Notes: generated from the sequence alone by a model not told the origin. A stretch of 61,706 nucleotides of DNA from Algoriphagus faecimaris (GCF_900101705.1 NZ_FNAC01000029.1:1-61706); one strand, 5' to 3'; positions 15,364 to 25,277 are shown, counted from the first letter of the stretch. Numbers and translations: made by a program.

Positions 15364-15890
15364 AAAACGATTTGAAAGTAGTATTAATAGGTCTTCCCGG
15401 CTCCGGAAAAAGTACTTTCGGAAGACAGTTGGCTTTAGCACTACATTTCCCATATTACGATTTGGATACCTTGATTGAGGAGCGGTTTTCTTTAAAAATC
15501 CCGGAAATTTTCTCGAGATATGGAGAAGGCCGTTTTCGTGAAATGGAAACCGAAACACTAGAAGAGGTTCTTTCTTGGGAGAAGGCTTATGTTTTAGCCT
15601 CAGGAGGAGGATGTCCTTGCTTTAATGATAACATGGACAGGATTAATGAAAAAGCAATCTCTGTTTACTTGGATGTCCCTCTAGAAGAAATCTCCGAACG
15701 ATTGGAAGCTTCCAAAGTGCAGAATAGACCTATGTTTCAAGGGATGGGTTCGGGGGAAATTATATTAAAATTAAAAAGCTTACAAGCACAGCGCGATTCT
15801 TACTACAGACAAGCAAAAATAAAGCTCAGCGGAACTGATTTTTCCACTGAGCTTTTATTCTCTGAATTAATTCATTTACTTAAAAACTGA
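15360..15890 (+). CDS. aroK: Shikimate kinase
   Basis: The 176-residue enzyme phosphorylates shikimate in chorismate synthesis. The P-loop GLPGSGKST is at residues 9-17, followed by the Asp of DLDTLIEE, the Arg-containing EGRFREMETETL and the shikimate-binding SGGGC. RPMF and the terminal helix complete the NMP-kinase fold. It is the last gene of the DUF1599-DoxX-aroK set. Its 3' end overlaps the convergent porin gene by 11 bp, and a strong hairpin (15821-15855) lies inside its coding sequence 35 bp before the stop. Confidence 0.93.
   Translation: MKNDLKVVLIGLPGSGKSTFGRQLALALHFPYYDLDTLIEERFSLKIPEIFSRYGEGRFREMETETLEEVLSWEKAYVLASGGGCPCFNDNMDRINEKAISVYLDVPLEEISERLEASKVQNRPMFQGMGSGEIILKLKSLQAQRDSYYRQAKIKLSGTDFSTELLFSELIHLLKN
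15821..15855 (-). terminator. Terminator of the FadL-like gene placed inside aroK
   Basis: Arms AAAGCTCAGCGGAA and TTCCACTGAGCTTT (13 of 14 pairs) enclose CTGATTT. On the minus strand the stem is followed by ATTTTTGC, so it suits the porin gene that stops at 15880. On the plus strand TTATT follows, which might partly end aroK transcripts before their stop codon. Confidence 0.55.
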
Positions 15891-17385
15891 GCCCCAAGGT
15901 CAATACCCCATTTACGATTGAGTTATTGATTTCGGTCACTGGCCCCACATTATTTCCGTTAGCATCAAGCACTTGGTAGGAAGAGTAAAGGGCATTATAT
16001 TTTTGATTGACCAATGCAAAATCTATGGATAGATTAGAAAGTCGTACACCCACACCACCACTTATTTGGGTGGTACTTCGGTCAAAATTAGAAGAGGTAT
16101 ACGGATCTCCAAAGTAAGCAAAACCGCCTCTCAACCTAAACATATCTAATTTTGCTTCTGCTCCCACACGATAATTGACAGTACTGGTATAAAGACTCCG
16201 GATCGCTTGATTATCCGGTCCCTGATTAAAATCATTCGAATTTAATCTGGCAGCACTGTAATCTACATAATCTATATCCGCGGAGATAAAGCCATTCTTT
16301 CCTAGGAAGAAAGTAGCTCCACCACCAAGCTTCAGTGGTGTTTGAAGTCGATAGGAACTTAAGAAAAGATCAGTGAATGCTTCTTCTCTTCCCAATGTCA
16401 CATCTTCTTGCTCAAAATAGAAATTGTTGTAGTTGGCGACCATTCTCCCCTCGTATTCTTCATTTAAGCTATACCAAGTAGGGGATTGGAAATTGAACCC
16501 TAGATTCACATAATCGATGGGTTTGTAAATCAAACCAAAATTCAGATTGACGCCAGCGCCATTAATAAACAAATTTTCCTCTAGAGTAGAATTTCTCAAA
16601 GGTTGATCTATGAATTCTTCACCATAAATTTTTCTAGAGGCAAAGCTGATGGACCGGATGCCCAAAGATGCTCCTACAAATACTTTATGGTTAAAATTAG
16701 CTCCATAACTAAATGAGATTTGACTGGAGGAACCTTCCTGTACTACATTTTCATCCTGAAAAGGATTATCCAAAACGAAAGAGTCATATACATCCGGATT
16801 GGCTATGGGATTTCCTTGCTCATCAAAGGCAACAGGATTGATTTGATAGGTAAGGTAGGCAAGTCCTGTTAAGCCAAAGGATTCAATTTGATTTTCAGGT
16901 ATTCCAAAGGCGTCTTGGATATAGAAATCAATGATGGAGTTATCACCAATTTGATCTGAGAAATAGCCAAACTCATTGTTGAAATTGGCGATACGTTGAA
17001 TACTTACCCCAAAGGAACCACCTTTAAAAGCTCCTCTGTGGAGAGGCCCTTTTGGATTGGCAAACACAGCAGATAGGTTGGGCAAAGAAAAATTACTGGT
17101 ATTAAAGTTTCTGTTTTGGCCTAAATAGCGGGTATCTGCACCCCAATCTGAATACCCTAGCGTAAGACTAGCTTCAGAGTTTCTAAAGAAGCCCAATCCA
17201 GCAGGATTTCCAGCGATATTGGAGACATCTCCCCCGAGAGACCATTGTGTGCCTCCGATTGCCATAATTCGAGCAGAACCGGAAGGATTAGATTGACTAA
17301 AACGAAGAGCATCTTCAAAATACCCACTTTGTGAAAAAGCGGGAAAAGAGAGCAATAGAAACACAATTAAACCACTATATCTCAT
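15880..17385 (-). CDS. OmpP1/FadL-family outer-membrane transport protein
   Basis: The 501-residue protein has a signal peptide (MRYSGLIVFLLLSFPAFSQSGYF) and a FadL-like N terminus: DALRFSQSNPSGSARIMAIG, then ALGG-like SLGGDVSNIAGNPAGLGFF. This segment forms the plug or hatch region of FadL-type barrels. The rest has alternating aromatic beta-strands and ends in a barrel-like ITLGLSF. FadL proteins carry long-chain fatty acids or other hydrophobic compounds over the outer membrane; the substrate here is unknown. A PorV-like role cannot be excluded, but length and neighbours do not suggest a type IX secretion locus. It ends convergently with aroK. Confidence 0.8.
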   Translation of the reverse strand: MRYSGLIVFLLLSFPAFSQSGYFEDALRFSQSNPSGSARIMAIGGTQWSLGGDVSNIAGNPAGLGFFRNSEASLTLGYSDWGADTRYLGQNRNFNTSNFSLPNLSAVFANPKGPLHRGAFKGGSFGVSIQRIANFNNEFGYFSDQIGDNSIIDFYIQDAFGIPENQIESFGLTGLAYLTYQINPVAFDEQGNPIANPDVYDSFVLDNPFQDENVVQEGSSSQISFSYGANFNHKVFVGASLGIRSISFASRKIYGEEFIDQPLRNSTLEENLFINGAGVNLNFGLIYKPIDYVNLGFNFQSPTWYSLNEEYEGRMVANYNNFYFEQEDVTLGREEAFTDLFLSSYRLQTPLKLGGGATFFLGKNGFISADIDYVDYSAARLNSNDFNQGPDNQAIRSLYTSTVNYRVGAEAKLDMFRLRGGFAYFGDPYTSSNFDRSTTQISGGVGVRLSNLSIDFALVNQKYNALYSSYQVLDANGNNVGPVTEINNSIVNGVLTLGLSF

Positions 17386-17464
17386 GAAGTTTTTTTATTG
17401 GTAATATTGAATTATACGATAGGAGGGACTTGATGGATAGATTTAAGCAAAAAAAAGGGGGGAA

Positions 17465-18862
17465 TTAATTCCCCCTTCCTCCTCTGGATCCTGATGAGAC
17501 GCTTCCGCCTCCTCTGGATCCACCGGTACTCATCCCGCCTCCAGAGCTTCGACTTGGAATCCCTACGGACCCCCCACTTCTGGATGGAATGGTTCTCGTA
17601 TTACTTCTATTGTATGCCGGTGAAGTACTTCTTGTAGGTGTAGACCTATTGTAAGAAGGTGTACCGGATCTATTGTAAGATGGACTAATAGTTCGTCGGC
17701 TGTTATTGTAATTATTCATTGATCTGGAAGGTGTGTACGTTCTAGAATTTGTAGGACGAACGGCACTAGGTCTTGCAGATGGCATGGCACTTCTATTTCT
17801 GACAGCTGAAGAACGGCTTAAAGCTGGAGAATTCACATTTCTAGGTGAACTGCTGTTAGCAATTCTAGATCGGCTTGAGTTGTAATAATCGTTTTGACTA
17901 GTTCCAAAGTCTCTAGAGGTAGCTCGAGTTCTGTCTGATGAAACCAAATTTCTATTAGTTCCCATCGCATCTCTTCTCGCTTGTGCTCTGCTTGTATTGG
18001 GCAATGCTGCTGCTGAGGATCCGCGATTTACACCGGTAGAAGCTAATCCAGCCCCTCTAGTAGGTCTTGCGCCTCTTACTAATCTTCTGTCACCAAATTC
18101 TCCTCCTGGTAATACATATATAGGTCTTCCGTAACCAAAGCCTGGATAACCTCCCCAAGCTAGACCAGGTCCCCAGAACGGATCATAAAAACCTCCGCCC
18201 CAGCCAAATCCAGGTCGCATAAAAGGATTGAATGGGTCATAAAAACCTCCCCAGCCGAATCCAGGCCTCATGAAAGGAGATCCCCATCCAAAACCCATAC
18301 CTATAGAGATATTGAATCCAGGTCTGAATCCGAATCCAGATCCAAATCCAAATCCAGGTCTAAATCCAGGACCCCAGAATGGATCATAAAAACCACCCAT
18401 TCCCCATGGACTAAATCCTGACATCATTCCCATACCAAATCCCATATTGAATGCAGTAGCGGTATTGAAGGCGTTTCCTACATTGTTATTATTTCCAGCG
18501 GAATAATTATTGTAGGCATCTATGTTTGCATTGTTCTGCTGATTAGAAGCTACGCCCTCTTCAAAGTACACTACTTCATCATTGGAGGATTGATTGGTCT
18601 CAGCCTGATACCGGGATAGGTAATCTGGATTGACATTTCTGCTACTGAAATTTTCTTCAGGTAGCGCGTTTAAAGAGCTGATGTTTTCAAAATTATCCGG
18701 GTTATTGTTCTGTACTGCATATTCAGTGGACATCTTGGCGTCAGATGCCATGAAATACATATTGTCAGAATCACCCATGCTAGCCATCCGGTTGGTACTA
18801 CAAGATGCCAAGGCGAGTGAACCTAGGATTACTGAAGTGGTTAATAATGATAATTTCTTCAT
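17465..18862 (-). CDS. Low-complexity Gly/Phe and Ser/Arg-rich lipoprotein
   Basis: I do not recognise a named family. The 465-residue product has a lipoprotein signal (LGSLALASCSTN, Cys21). Residues ~60-140 are Asn-rich. A central block (~150-255) repeats RPGFGWGG and FYDPFWGPG-like units, rich in Gly, Phe, Trp and Pro. The C-terminal ~190 residues are Ser/Arg/Asn-rich (SPSYNRSGTPSYNRST, many SRS and NSR) and end in a Gly/Ser tail (SSGSRGGRGN). Such sequence is likely disordered. Bacteroidota often carry similar GFGF-type envelope lipoproteins of unknown role. The gene is divergent from proS. Confidence 0.7.
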   Translation of the reverse strand: MKKLSLLTTSVILGSLALASCSTNRMASMGDSDNMYFMASDAKMSTEYAVQNNNPDNFENISSLNALPEENFSSRNVNPDYLSRYQAETNQSSNDEVVYFEEGVASNQQNNANIDAYNNYSAGNNNNVGNAFNTATAFNMGFGMGMMSGFSPWGMGGFYDPFWGPGFRPGFGFGSGFGFRPGFNISIGMGFGWGSPFMRPGFGWGGFYDPFNPFMRPGFGWGGGFYDPFWGPGLAWGGYPGFGYGRPIYVLPGGEFGDRRLVRGARPTRGAGLASTGVNRGSSAAALPNTSRAQARRDAMGTNRNLVSSDRTRATSRDFGTSQNDYYNSSRSRIANSSSPRNVNSPALSRSSAVRNRSAMPSARPSAVRPTNSRTYTPSRSMNNYNNSRRTISPSYNRSGTPSYNRSTPTRSTSPAYNRSNTRTIPSRSGGSVGIPSRSSGGGMSTGGSRGGGSVSSGSRGGRGN

Positions 18863-18924
18863 GGTTGAAGTTAGATTGTTACTTTCTTATACGTGACCAA
18901 AGACTGAGGGTTATATTTTTAACT

Positions 18925-18932
18925 TATATTTG
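18925..18932 (+). promoter_or_regulatory. Possible -7 box of proS
   Basis: TATATTTG is a perfect TAnnTTTG box 51 bp before the proS start. No TTG lies at the expected distance upstream, so the promoter call is weak. Confidence 0.22.
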
Positions 18933-18983
18933 CCCCGCTCAAGTTAACAAAAATATAGACATTTCTTATCCAAATCAACTACC

Positions 18984-20465
18984 ATGAGTAAAGGATTACC
19001 CAAACGAAGTGAAGATTATTCCCTTTGGTACAATGAATTAGTAAAAAGAGCCGATTTGGCTGAAAATTCAGCTGTAAGAGGCTGTATGGTGATCAAGCCT
19101 TATGGCTACTCTATCTGGGAAAAAATGCAGGCGGAATTGGACCGTATGTTTAAAGAAACAGGTCATACCAATGCTTATTTTCCACTTTTTATCCCAAAAT
19201 CTTTTCTGAGTAAGGAAGCTTCCCATGTAGAGGGATTTGCAAAAGAATGTGCAGTAGTCACGCACTATCGATTGAAAAATGCTGAGGATGGCAGCGGAGT
19301 CATTGTAGATCCCGAGGCAAAACTGGAAGAAGAACTTATCGTGAGACCCACTTCTGAGACAGTGATTTGGAGCACTTATAAAAATTGGATTCAGTCCTAC
19401 AGAGATTTGCCTTTATTGGTTAATCAGTGGGCCAACGTCGTAAGATGGGAAATGAGGACCCGTTTGTTTCTCCGGACTGCTGAATTCCTTTGGCAAGAAG
19501 GCCATACCGCCCATGCTACTAAAGAAGAAGCTCAAGCGGAGACGGCACAAATGCTGAATATCTACGCACAATTTGCAGAGGAATTTATGGCTATGCCTGT
19601 AGTAAAAGGAAGAAAAACAGAAAATGAGCGTTTTGCCGGAGCAGATGATACCCTCTGTATAGAAGCAATGATGCAGGATGGAAAAGCTTTGCAAGCAGGT
19701 ACTTCTCATTTTTTGGGTCAAAATTTTGCCAAAGCTTTTGATGTGAAATTTGCAACCAAAGAAGGAGGGCTTGAATACGTTTGGGGTACCTCATGGGGAG
19801 TAAGTACTCGCCTTATGGGAGCCTTAATTATGGCGCATTCGGATGACAATGGCTTAGTTTTGCCTCCCAAATTGGCTCCGATTCAGGTGGTGATTGTTCC
19901 TATATATAAAGGAGATGATCAGTTAAATGCAATTTCTGAAAAGGCCAAAGAAATCATGGTGGCCTTGAGAAAAGCTGGAATTTCTGTCAAATATGACGAT
20001 AGAGATACCCACAAGCCAGGATGGAAATTTGCAGAGTATGAATTGAAAGGTGTTCCTTTGAGAATAGGCATAGGTCCTAGGGATCTTGAAAATGGCACTA
20101 TCGAACTTGCCCGAAGAGATAATCTGACAAAAGAAACCTTCGATCTTAGCTCTCAAGCCATAGAGGAAAAGATTGGTAATCTTCTCACAGAAATTCAAGA
20201 TAGTATTTATAAAAAGGCTTTTGATTTCCGTGAGGAAAAAATTACCGAAGTGAACTCATGGGATGAATTTCAAACTACCTTGGAAAATAAAGGTGGATTC
20301 CTTTCTGCGCATTGGGATGGCAGTTCTGAGACCGAGGACAAAATTAAAGAATTGACCAAAGCAACTATTCGTTGTATCCCTTTGGATCAAAAGGAAGAAT
20401 CAGGCACCTGCGTGTTTTCAGGGAAGCCTTCCAAGGGTAGAGTACTCTTTGCAAAAGCCTATTGA
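18984..20465 (+). CDS. proS: Prolyl-tRNA synthetase, ProS type 3
   Basis: The enzyme charges tRNA-Pro. At 493 residues, without the ~180-residue editing insert, it is the archaeal/eukaryal-like ProS form used by Bacteroidota. Class II motifs are visible: the motif 2 region [28 protein letters not shown], and ATP-site residues in [20 protein letters not shown]. The anticodon-binding domain begins near residue 295 ([10 protein letters not shown]), and the C-terminal zinc-like domain contains Cys in RCIP and [11 protein letters not shown]. The N terminus, [20 protein letters not shown], supports this start. A terminator follows at 20507-20538. Confidence 0.96.
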   Translation: MSKGLPKRSEDYSLWYNELVKRADLAENSAVRGCMVIKPYGYSIWEKMQAELDRMFKETGHTNAYFPLFIPKSFLSKEASHVEGFAKECAVVTHYRLKNAEDGSGVIVDPEAKLEEELIVRPTSETVIWSTYKNWIQSYRDLPLLVNQWANVVRWEMRTRLFLRTAEFLWQEGHTAHATKEEAQAETAQMLNIYAQFAEEFMAMPVVKGRKTENERFAGADDTLCIEAMMQDGKALQAGTSHFLGQNFAKAFDVKFATKEGGLEYVWGTSWGVSTRLMGALIMAHSDDNGLVLPPKLAPIQVVIVPIYKGDDQLNAISEKAKEIMVALRKAGISVKYDDRDTHKPGWKFAEYELKGVPLRIGIGPRDLENGTIELARRDNLTKETFDLSSQAIEEKIGNLLTEIQDSIYKKAFDFREEKITEVNSWDEFQTTLENKGGFLSAHWDGSSETEDKIKELTKATIRCIPLDQKEESGTCVFSGKPSKGRVLFAKAY

Positions 20466-20506
20466 TATAGGACAGCCATTTGCATTGGAAGTTAAATTGA
20501 ACCAAT

Positions 20507-20538
20507 AAAAAAGCTCGGGGATTCCGGGCTTTTTATTT
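20507..20538 (+). terminator. Rho-independent terminator of proS
   Basis: AAAAAGCTCGG and CCGGGCTTTTT pair imperfectly around GGATT and are followed by ATTTTT, about 42 bp after the proS stop. Confidence 0.7.
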
Positions 20539-20625
20539 TTCCGTCAGTTTTTAGACTTATTTACGTATTATTCATGTAGGGTTCGGTTCTTTCTTGTATT
20601 TTAGAAATCTCAACTTTTGGGTGAA

Positions 20626-21084
20626 ATGACAATCTTAATATTGACCTCGCTTTTAGGAATAGGGCTGATCCTGATTCTCCTGGAGGTGCTCTTTATTCCG
20701 GGCACTACAGTCGTAGGAATTTTTGGACTTGTAGTGAGTCTAGCTGGAATTGCCTATGCTTTTGCGAGCTTTTCTCCAGAAATCGCCTGGTGGATTGCAT
20801 CAATTGCCACATTGCTCAATGTGGCGGCAGTGGTTTATGGGTTTCGATCAGGAGTTTGGGATAAGTTTTCGCTTAAAGGAGTAATGCAAGGCGGTACTTT
20901 TGATGACCGCACTACCGGTCTTGAGGTGGGGATGAGTGGAAAGGCGCTTTCTGATATCAAACCAATAGGAAAAGCATTAATAAATGATCAAGTTTATGAA
21001 GTGAAGTCAGATTCAGGTTTCATCACCGTAGACTCTGTAATCACTATAGTCAAAGTAGAAACCAATAAAATTATCGTCAAATAA
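20626..21084 (+). CDS. NfeD-family membrane protein
   Basis: From the ATG at 20626 the product has 152 residues (a TTG at 20617 is also in frame). Three hydrophobic helices fill residues ~1-78 ([40 protein letters not shown]). A soluble OB-fold-like C-terminal domain follows ([41 protein letters not shown]), as in NfeD proteins. NfeD acts with flotillin-like proteins in membrane microdomain organisation. The next gene, one base away, is floA, which confirms the pairing. The short form lacks the ClpP-like protease domain of long NfeD1b proteins. Confidence 0.88.
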   Translation: MTILILTSLLGIGLILILLEVLFIPGTTVVGIFGLVVSLAGIAYAFASFSPEIAWWIASIATLLNVAAVVYGFRSGVWDKFSLKGVMQGGTFDDRTTGLEVGMSGKALSDIKPIGKALINDQVYEVKSDSGFITVDSVITIVKVETNKIIVK

Positions 21085-21085
21085 T

Positions 21086-22096
21086 ATGGATCCATCTAGT
21101 TCAATGTTTGTTTTGATCGCTGCACTCGCAGGGATAGTACTACTATTTATCTTTCTCTATTTCGTCCCAGTCAACCTCTGGATTACGGCACAGTTTGCCA
21201 ATGTCAAAGTAGGCATCGGTGAATTGATCGGAATGCGAATTCGGAAAGTTCCGCCAAGTGTGATTGTCAATTCTCTGATCACTGCAATCAAAGCAGGATT
21301 GGATTTGACCACCAATGATCTGGAGACGCATTATTTAGCTGGAGGGAATGTGCCTAATGTGATTAGGGCTTTGATTTCTGCCGATAAGGCAAATATCAAT
21401 TTGACCTTTAAGCAGGCTACGGCGATTGATTTGGCAGGTAGAGATGTATTTGAAGCCGTTCAGATTTCTGTAAACCCGAAAGTAATCAATACACCAAGTG
21501 TTGCAGCTGTGGCAGCAGATGGAATTCAGCTTATCGCTAAAGCCCGAGTTACGGTAAGAGCAAATATTGCCCAATTGGTAGGTGGTGCTGGAGAAGATAC
21601 TATTCTGGCAAGAGTAGGAGAAGGGATAGTCACCTCTATTGGTTCTGCGGATTCACATAAGAATGTTTTAGAAAACCCTGATAAAATCTCCAAACTTGTC
21701 CTTCAAAGAGGCTTGGATGCAGGTACTGCTTTTGAGATTTTGTCCATTGATATTGCTGACATTGATGTAGGTACCAATATCGGAGCGAAACTTCAGATTG
21801 ATCAGGCTTCTGCGGATTTGAAAGTGGCAGAGGCCAAAGCAGAAGAAAGACGAGCGATGGCAGTGGCCCTTGAGCAAGAGATGAAGGCCAAGAATGTGGA
21901 AATGAGAGCTAAGGTGGTAGAAGCCGAAGCTGAAGTCCCAAAAGCACTTGCGGAGGCGTTCCGTTCAGGACAATTCGGTGTGATGGATTATTACAGAATG
22001 GAAAATATCAAATCCGATACTTCAATGCGTGATTCCATTGCCAATTCCGATACGGATAATAAAGACTCAGGAAAAGGCAAAAACGAAAAGAAATAA
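21086..22096 (+). CDS. floA: Flotillin-like protein FloA
   Basis: The 336-residue protein matches the FloA (UPF0365) family: an N-terminal membrane-embedded segment ([20 protein letters not shown]), then [19 protein letters not shown], a prohibitin-homology domain, and a Glu/Ala-rich coiled region ([20 protein letters not shown]) ending in [27 protein letters not shown]. FloA forms oligomers in membrane microdomains and influences membrane fluidity and protein secretion. It follows nfeD by one base and shares its transcript. The terminal Asp/Lys-rich tail is variable in the family. A hairpin with a T-run follows at 22141-22200. Confidence 0.95.
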   Translation: MDPSSSMFVLIAALAGIVLLFIFLYFVPVNLWITAQFANVKVGIGELIGMRIRKVPPSVIVNSLITAIKAGLDLTTNDLETHYLAGGNVPNVIRALISADKANINLTFKQATAIDLAGRDVFEAVQISVNPKVINTPSVAAVAADGIQLIAKARVTVRANIAQLVGGAGEDTILARVGEGIVTSIGSADSHKNVLENPDKISKLVLQRGLDAGTAFEILSIDIADIDVGTNIGAKLQIDQASADLKVAEAKAEERRAMAVALEQEMKAKNVEMRAKVVEAEAEVPKALAEAFRSGQFGVMDYYRMENIKSDTSMRDSIANSDTDNKDSGKGKNEKK

Positions 22097-22140
22097 GAGC
22101 AAAAGCCATTTAAATAGGCCTTAGCTCATTTAAATGCAAG

Positions 22141-22202
22141 TGGCAAAGATGAGACTAGTCATAGTAAAATATGTTTGGTTTTATCTTTGCCATTAATTTT
22201 TT
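22141..22202 (+). terminator. Stem-loop terminator after floA
   Basis: Perfect 10-bp arms TGGCAAAGAT (22141-22150) and ATCTTTGCCA (22183-22192) enclose a 32-nt loop, followed by TTAATTTTTT. It lies 45 bp after the floA stop. The long loop is unusual for an intrinsic terminator. Confidence 0.5.
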
Positions 22203-22296
22203 ACGTAAAAAATCACTTCCGTAATCCAATCCCCCGTCTCTTGTCTTTTTACTATTGCCCTCGTTCTTTGGTATTCAGACTTCCTCCTTCAGGCGC

Positions 22297-23865
22297 CTAC
22301 CTTTCACTCCTTTTTCTTTTTTGCTTCCCTTTGGTTTCAGGTTCTATGACTATCACCGGACGGTAATTGCTTTTTGCAAGTATTTGTCGATTGGGAAGGT
22401 CCACCAAGATTTCTTGGTAGTCAAGAGGTAATTTAACATCACCTGATTCGGTGACGATACCAATTTTTTGATTCTGACCTACTATGATTAAATCTGATTT
22501 TTCACGCTGTAGAAAATCATAATCCACGGATAACATAATATCCCCAAGGGTATTTGCCAATCCTATTTTTTGATTGTTTCCAAAGAGAAAATATCCTTGT
22601 TCAGTTCTTGAGATTTGTTCATAACCCTCATTGGCAATGACCTTTCCAGAAGTATCTAATAAATACCATTTTTTGTCCTTGCCGGCCAAAGCAAGTCCCT
22701 GCCTAAAAGGTTTAATTTCATCCCATTGCGGGGCACTCAAGATGCTGCCTTGATCATTCATCAAACCCCAAAGTAATCCAGCTTTAAAAGCTGCTTTTGC
22801 TTCAGAGAAAGGAGTGACCTCTTGGAATGTTGGCGGAATTTTCCAATTTCCTTCCCCATCTACAAATCCATATGCACCATTTTTTTGAGCGGGAAAAAGT
22901 CCTTCCTGACCATTGTAGATGTTTTCCAGACTATCGGTTGGTTTGACGAGCCAGCCTTTTTTTCCTAAAAGGCCAAGTTTGTCATCTCTGAACCTAACCT
23001 GATAGACATCGTTTTCGATTCGATTAACCTGAGTCATCCCTACTGCATCGAGTAGAATACCGTCCTCTTCCATTACGCGACGAAGTTTTCCATGGATGTA
23101 TTCTAGCATTAGGCCATCTTCGTAGGTGATTTTATGGAAGGAATTGTAGCGGACATTTGCTTTGATGGGATTGCCTTCGATTAGCAAGTATTGCTCCTCA
23201 TCATGGCCAAAGAAAAAGTTTCCCCGAGTGTGAATTAGTGTATCGATTACAGGTTCCAGTACGGTTTTGCCTTCAATATTAATGAGACCGTAGCCTGATG
23301 CAGCTTTGGCCAATAAATAATCTCCTTCGTTTTCCGAAAGCAGGAAGTAGCTTTGATCGGAGTTTGGAGATAGGGGTAGCGAGTAATTCTCACCTTGCTT
23401 AGCTATTAACTGACCATTATGAGTGATAGTGGCTTTTTCATATTCTCCTAAATAGGTGGTCTTGCCTTTGCCTCGCTCATAAGCCCAGTATTCATTGCCT
23501 TTTCGCGCCAATAAGAGATTGAAATAAGTCTGGATTTCATCATATTCCAGATCTAAGACCTTTTGGCCATACTCATGAAAAGCACCGATGCCTTTTTCAT
23601 TTCTTACAAGAATCCAGGGCTCCAAAAATTGGTACAAATCATCCCCCTCCAGATTGACACTAGGTTTGAATTCTGAACTTAGCAAATGAAGGCTACTGTC
23701 TGTTTTACCGATTTTTACCGTTTCGCTTAGTAGAAGTATAGACTCATAGGCTAGACGGCTTTTGAGTTGATAGTCACTGTCGTAAAGCTCCCAGGTTTGT
23801 GCCTGAATGGGCACTAAGGCAGAGAGAATCAGGAAAAGGCAAAGTGTTAATTTTAGGCGATACAT
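22297..23865 (-). CDS. WG-repeat-containing secreted protein
   Basis: From the ATG at 23865 the product has 522 residues with a signal peptide (MYRLKLTLCLFLILSALVPI). Its body contains WG-like repeats, each a short beta-unit with an aromatic-Gly pair and basic/acidic turn: GAYGFVDGEGNWKIPPTFQEV, or WGLMNDQGSILSAPQWDEIK, or KWYLLDTSGKVIANEGYEQI (about 20 residues each; shortened here). Others read GLINIEGKTVLEPVID. WG repeats are thought to fold as a beta-propeller-like array; function is unknown. The C terminus is Lys/Arg-rich (KGKQKRKRSER). It lies downstream of hemA on the same strand, but a strong terminator separates the two. Confidence 0.8.
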   Translation of the reverse strand: MYRLKLTLCLFLILSALVPIQAQTWELYDSDYQLKSRLAYESILLLSETVKIGKTDSSLHLLSSEFKPSVNLEGDDLYQFLEPWILVRNEKGIGAFHEYGQKVLDLEYDEIQTYFNLLLARKGNEYWAYERGKGKTTYLGEYEKATITHNGQLIAKQGENYSLPLSPNSDQSYFLLSENEGDYLLAKAASGYGLINIEGKTVLEPVIDTLIHTRGNFFFGHDEEQYLLIEGNPIKANVRYNSFHKITYEDGLMLEYIHGKLRRVMEEDGILLDAVGMTQVNRIENDVYQVRFRDDKLGLLGKKGWLVKPTDSLENIYNGQEGLFPAQKNGAYGFVDGEGNWKIPPTFQEVTPFSEAKAAFKAGLLWGLMNDQGSILSAPQWDEIKPFRQGLALAGKDKKWYLLDTSGKVIANEGYEQISRTEQGYFLFGNNQKIGLANTLGDIMLSVDYDFLQREKSDLIIVGQNQKIGIVTESGDVKLPLDYQEILVDLPNRQILAKSNYRPVIVIEPETKGKQKRKRSER

Positions 23866-23894
23866 GAAGCGATGTGATTTGTGCCTAAATATAA

Positions 23895-23931
23895 AAATGA
23901 CCAAAAGACAAAGAAGGTCTTTTGGTCATTT
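23895..23931 (-). terminator. Strong hairpin terminator between hemA and the WG-repeat gene
   Basis: Perfect 15-bp arms AAATGACCAAAAGAC and GTCTTTTGGTCATTT enclose a 7-nt loop. On the minus strand a U-rich tract (TTATATTT) follows, so it ends hemA transcripts 18 bp after the hemA stop. The plus strand is also U-rich after the stem. Confidence 0.8.
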
Positions 23932-23948
23932 ATTTAGGTTACTTATTG

Positions 23949-25217
23949 TTATTTGTCGTTTTTAACTCGGTCTAGGTCAAAAAGATCTGAGATGATCTCT
24001 ATCATTTCTTCAGCCTCGTCCCGTTTGCAGGCTGCTCTAAGTTGGACCACAGGAACTTTGAGAATCTTCTGCATCATACTCTTGGTGATTTTATCTATGA
24101 TAGCAAATTCTTCCTCAGTTGAATTTTTCAGGTACCTACTCAATTCTTCTTGGCGAATCTGTTCGAGAGACTGCTTGAGTTTGTTGATGGTGGGAGATAC
24201 CATCATCTCCTTTTTCCAACTGTAGAACTCTTCAATGCTTTCTTCAATGATACTTTCTACGTTTGGAATAGAGGAAAGTCTCTTTTCCAATGCTTCTGTA
24301 GCCTTGCTACGGATGTTGTCCACATTGTATAGGATCACTCCCGGTACATCTTCTACGGTAGTTTCGATCGACCTAGGAACAGAGAGATCGACCAACAGTT
24401 TGTAGGATTGTATTTCGAACTTACTTATTAATTTTTTGGTAATGAAAGGATCGTCTCTATGAATAGAGCTAACAATCACATCCGCCTCTTGCATGGCCTC
24501 CATACAATCTTCGAAGGGAACTACTTCGAATCCCATCTCAACTGCAATTTCTTCTGCTTTGGAATAGGTCCTGTTAGTGATTTTTACTTTTGCATCAGGA
24601 AGGTATACCATGTTTTTGGCTACATCTTCTCCTATTTCGCCGACTCCTATTAATAAAATTCTGGGTTGATAGGTATTGGAAGTAAGGCTTTCGATCAGCT
24701 CAATGGTCGCATAGGAAAGAGAAGCTGCTCCGTCACGAAAGGCTGTTTCCTGTACAATTCGCTTATTGGTGAAAAATATAGTGTGCATCAGCCGATGTAG
24801 AAATGGGCCAGCCATGTCTAAATCTGCCGCCGCTTGATAGGCACGCTTCACTTGATTGGAAATCTGTATATCTCCTACAACTTGAGCTTCAAGACCCATG
24901 GCCACTCGGAATAAATGCTGAATGGCATCTTGATCCTCATTGAATATCTCAAAATACTCCAGGTAATTCACCACATCACTCATTCCTTTTTCTAGACCGA
25001 TCAGTTTAACGATTTCGGTACTTAGATCTAAGTCATGGCTGTAGTACACCTCCGTGCGGTTACAAGTCGAAAGAATCAAAGCATCATTCATGCTGAAAAA
25101 CTCTTTGAGCTTCAGCAGGATGCTATGAATAGATCGCTCATCCAAAGCAATCAACTCTCGGATTTGTACGGGGGCGGTTTTATGTGATAAACTAAGGGCT
25201 CTAAACTTGATTTGCAT
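23949..25217 (-). CDS. hemA: Glutamyl-tRNA reductase
   Basis: HemA reduces glutamyl-tRNA to glutamate-1-semialdehyde, the first committed step of tetrapyrrole synthesis. The 422-residue protein has the catalytic cysteine in LSTCNRTEVYYS (near residue 50), the substrate-recognition segment (HLFRVAMGLEAQVVGDIQI), the NADPH-binding loop LLIGVGEIGEDVAKNM, and the C-terminal dimerisation helices. No other hem genes are adjacent, and the divergent neighbour is an unrelated HhH protein. Length and start (MQIKFRALSLSHKTAPV) are normal. Confidence 0.95.
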   Translation of the reverse strand: MQIKFRALSLSHKTAPVQIRELIALDERSIHSILLKLKEFFSMNDALILSTCNRTEVYYSHDLDLSTEIVKLIGLEKGMSDVVNYLEYFEIFNEDQDAIQHLFRVAMGLEAQVVGDIQISNQVKRAYQAAADLDMAGPFLHRLMHTIFFTNKRIVQETAFRDGAASLSYATIELIESLTSNTYQPRILLIGVGEIGEDVAKNMVYLPDAKVKITNRTYSKAEEIAVEMGFEVVPFEDCMEAMQEADVIVSSIHRDDPFITKKLISKFEIQSYKLLVDLSVPRSIETTVEDVPGVILYNVDNIRSKATEALEKRLSSIPNVESIIEESIEEFYSWKKEMMVSPTINKLKQSLEQIRQEELSRYLKNSTEEEFAIIDKITKSMMQKILKVPVVQLRAACKRDEAEEMIEIISDLFDLDRVKNDK

Positions 25218-25277
25218 AGTTCCAAATCTTGCAGTGCAAATTTAACAGAGAATGCACTCGCTAGGGTTCATTACTTC

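Noticed and set aside
22175..22366. 63-codon open frame after floA
   Set aside because: Overlaps the floA terminator and the end of the WG-repeat gene; composition is unlike proteins.
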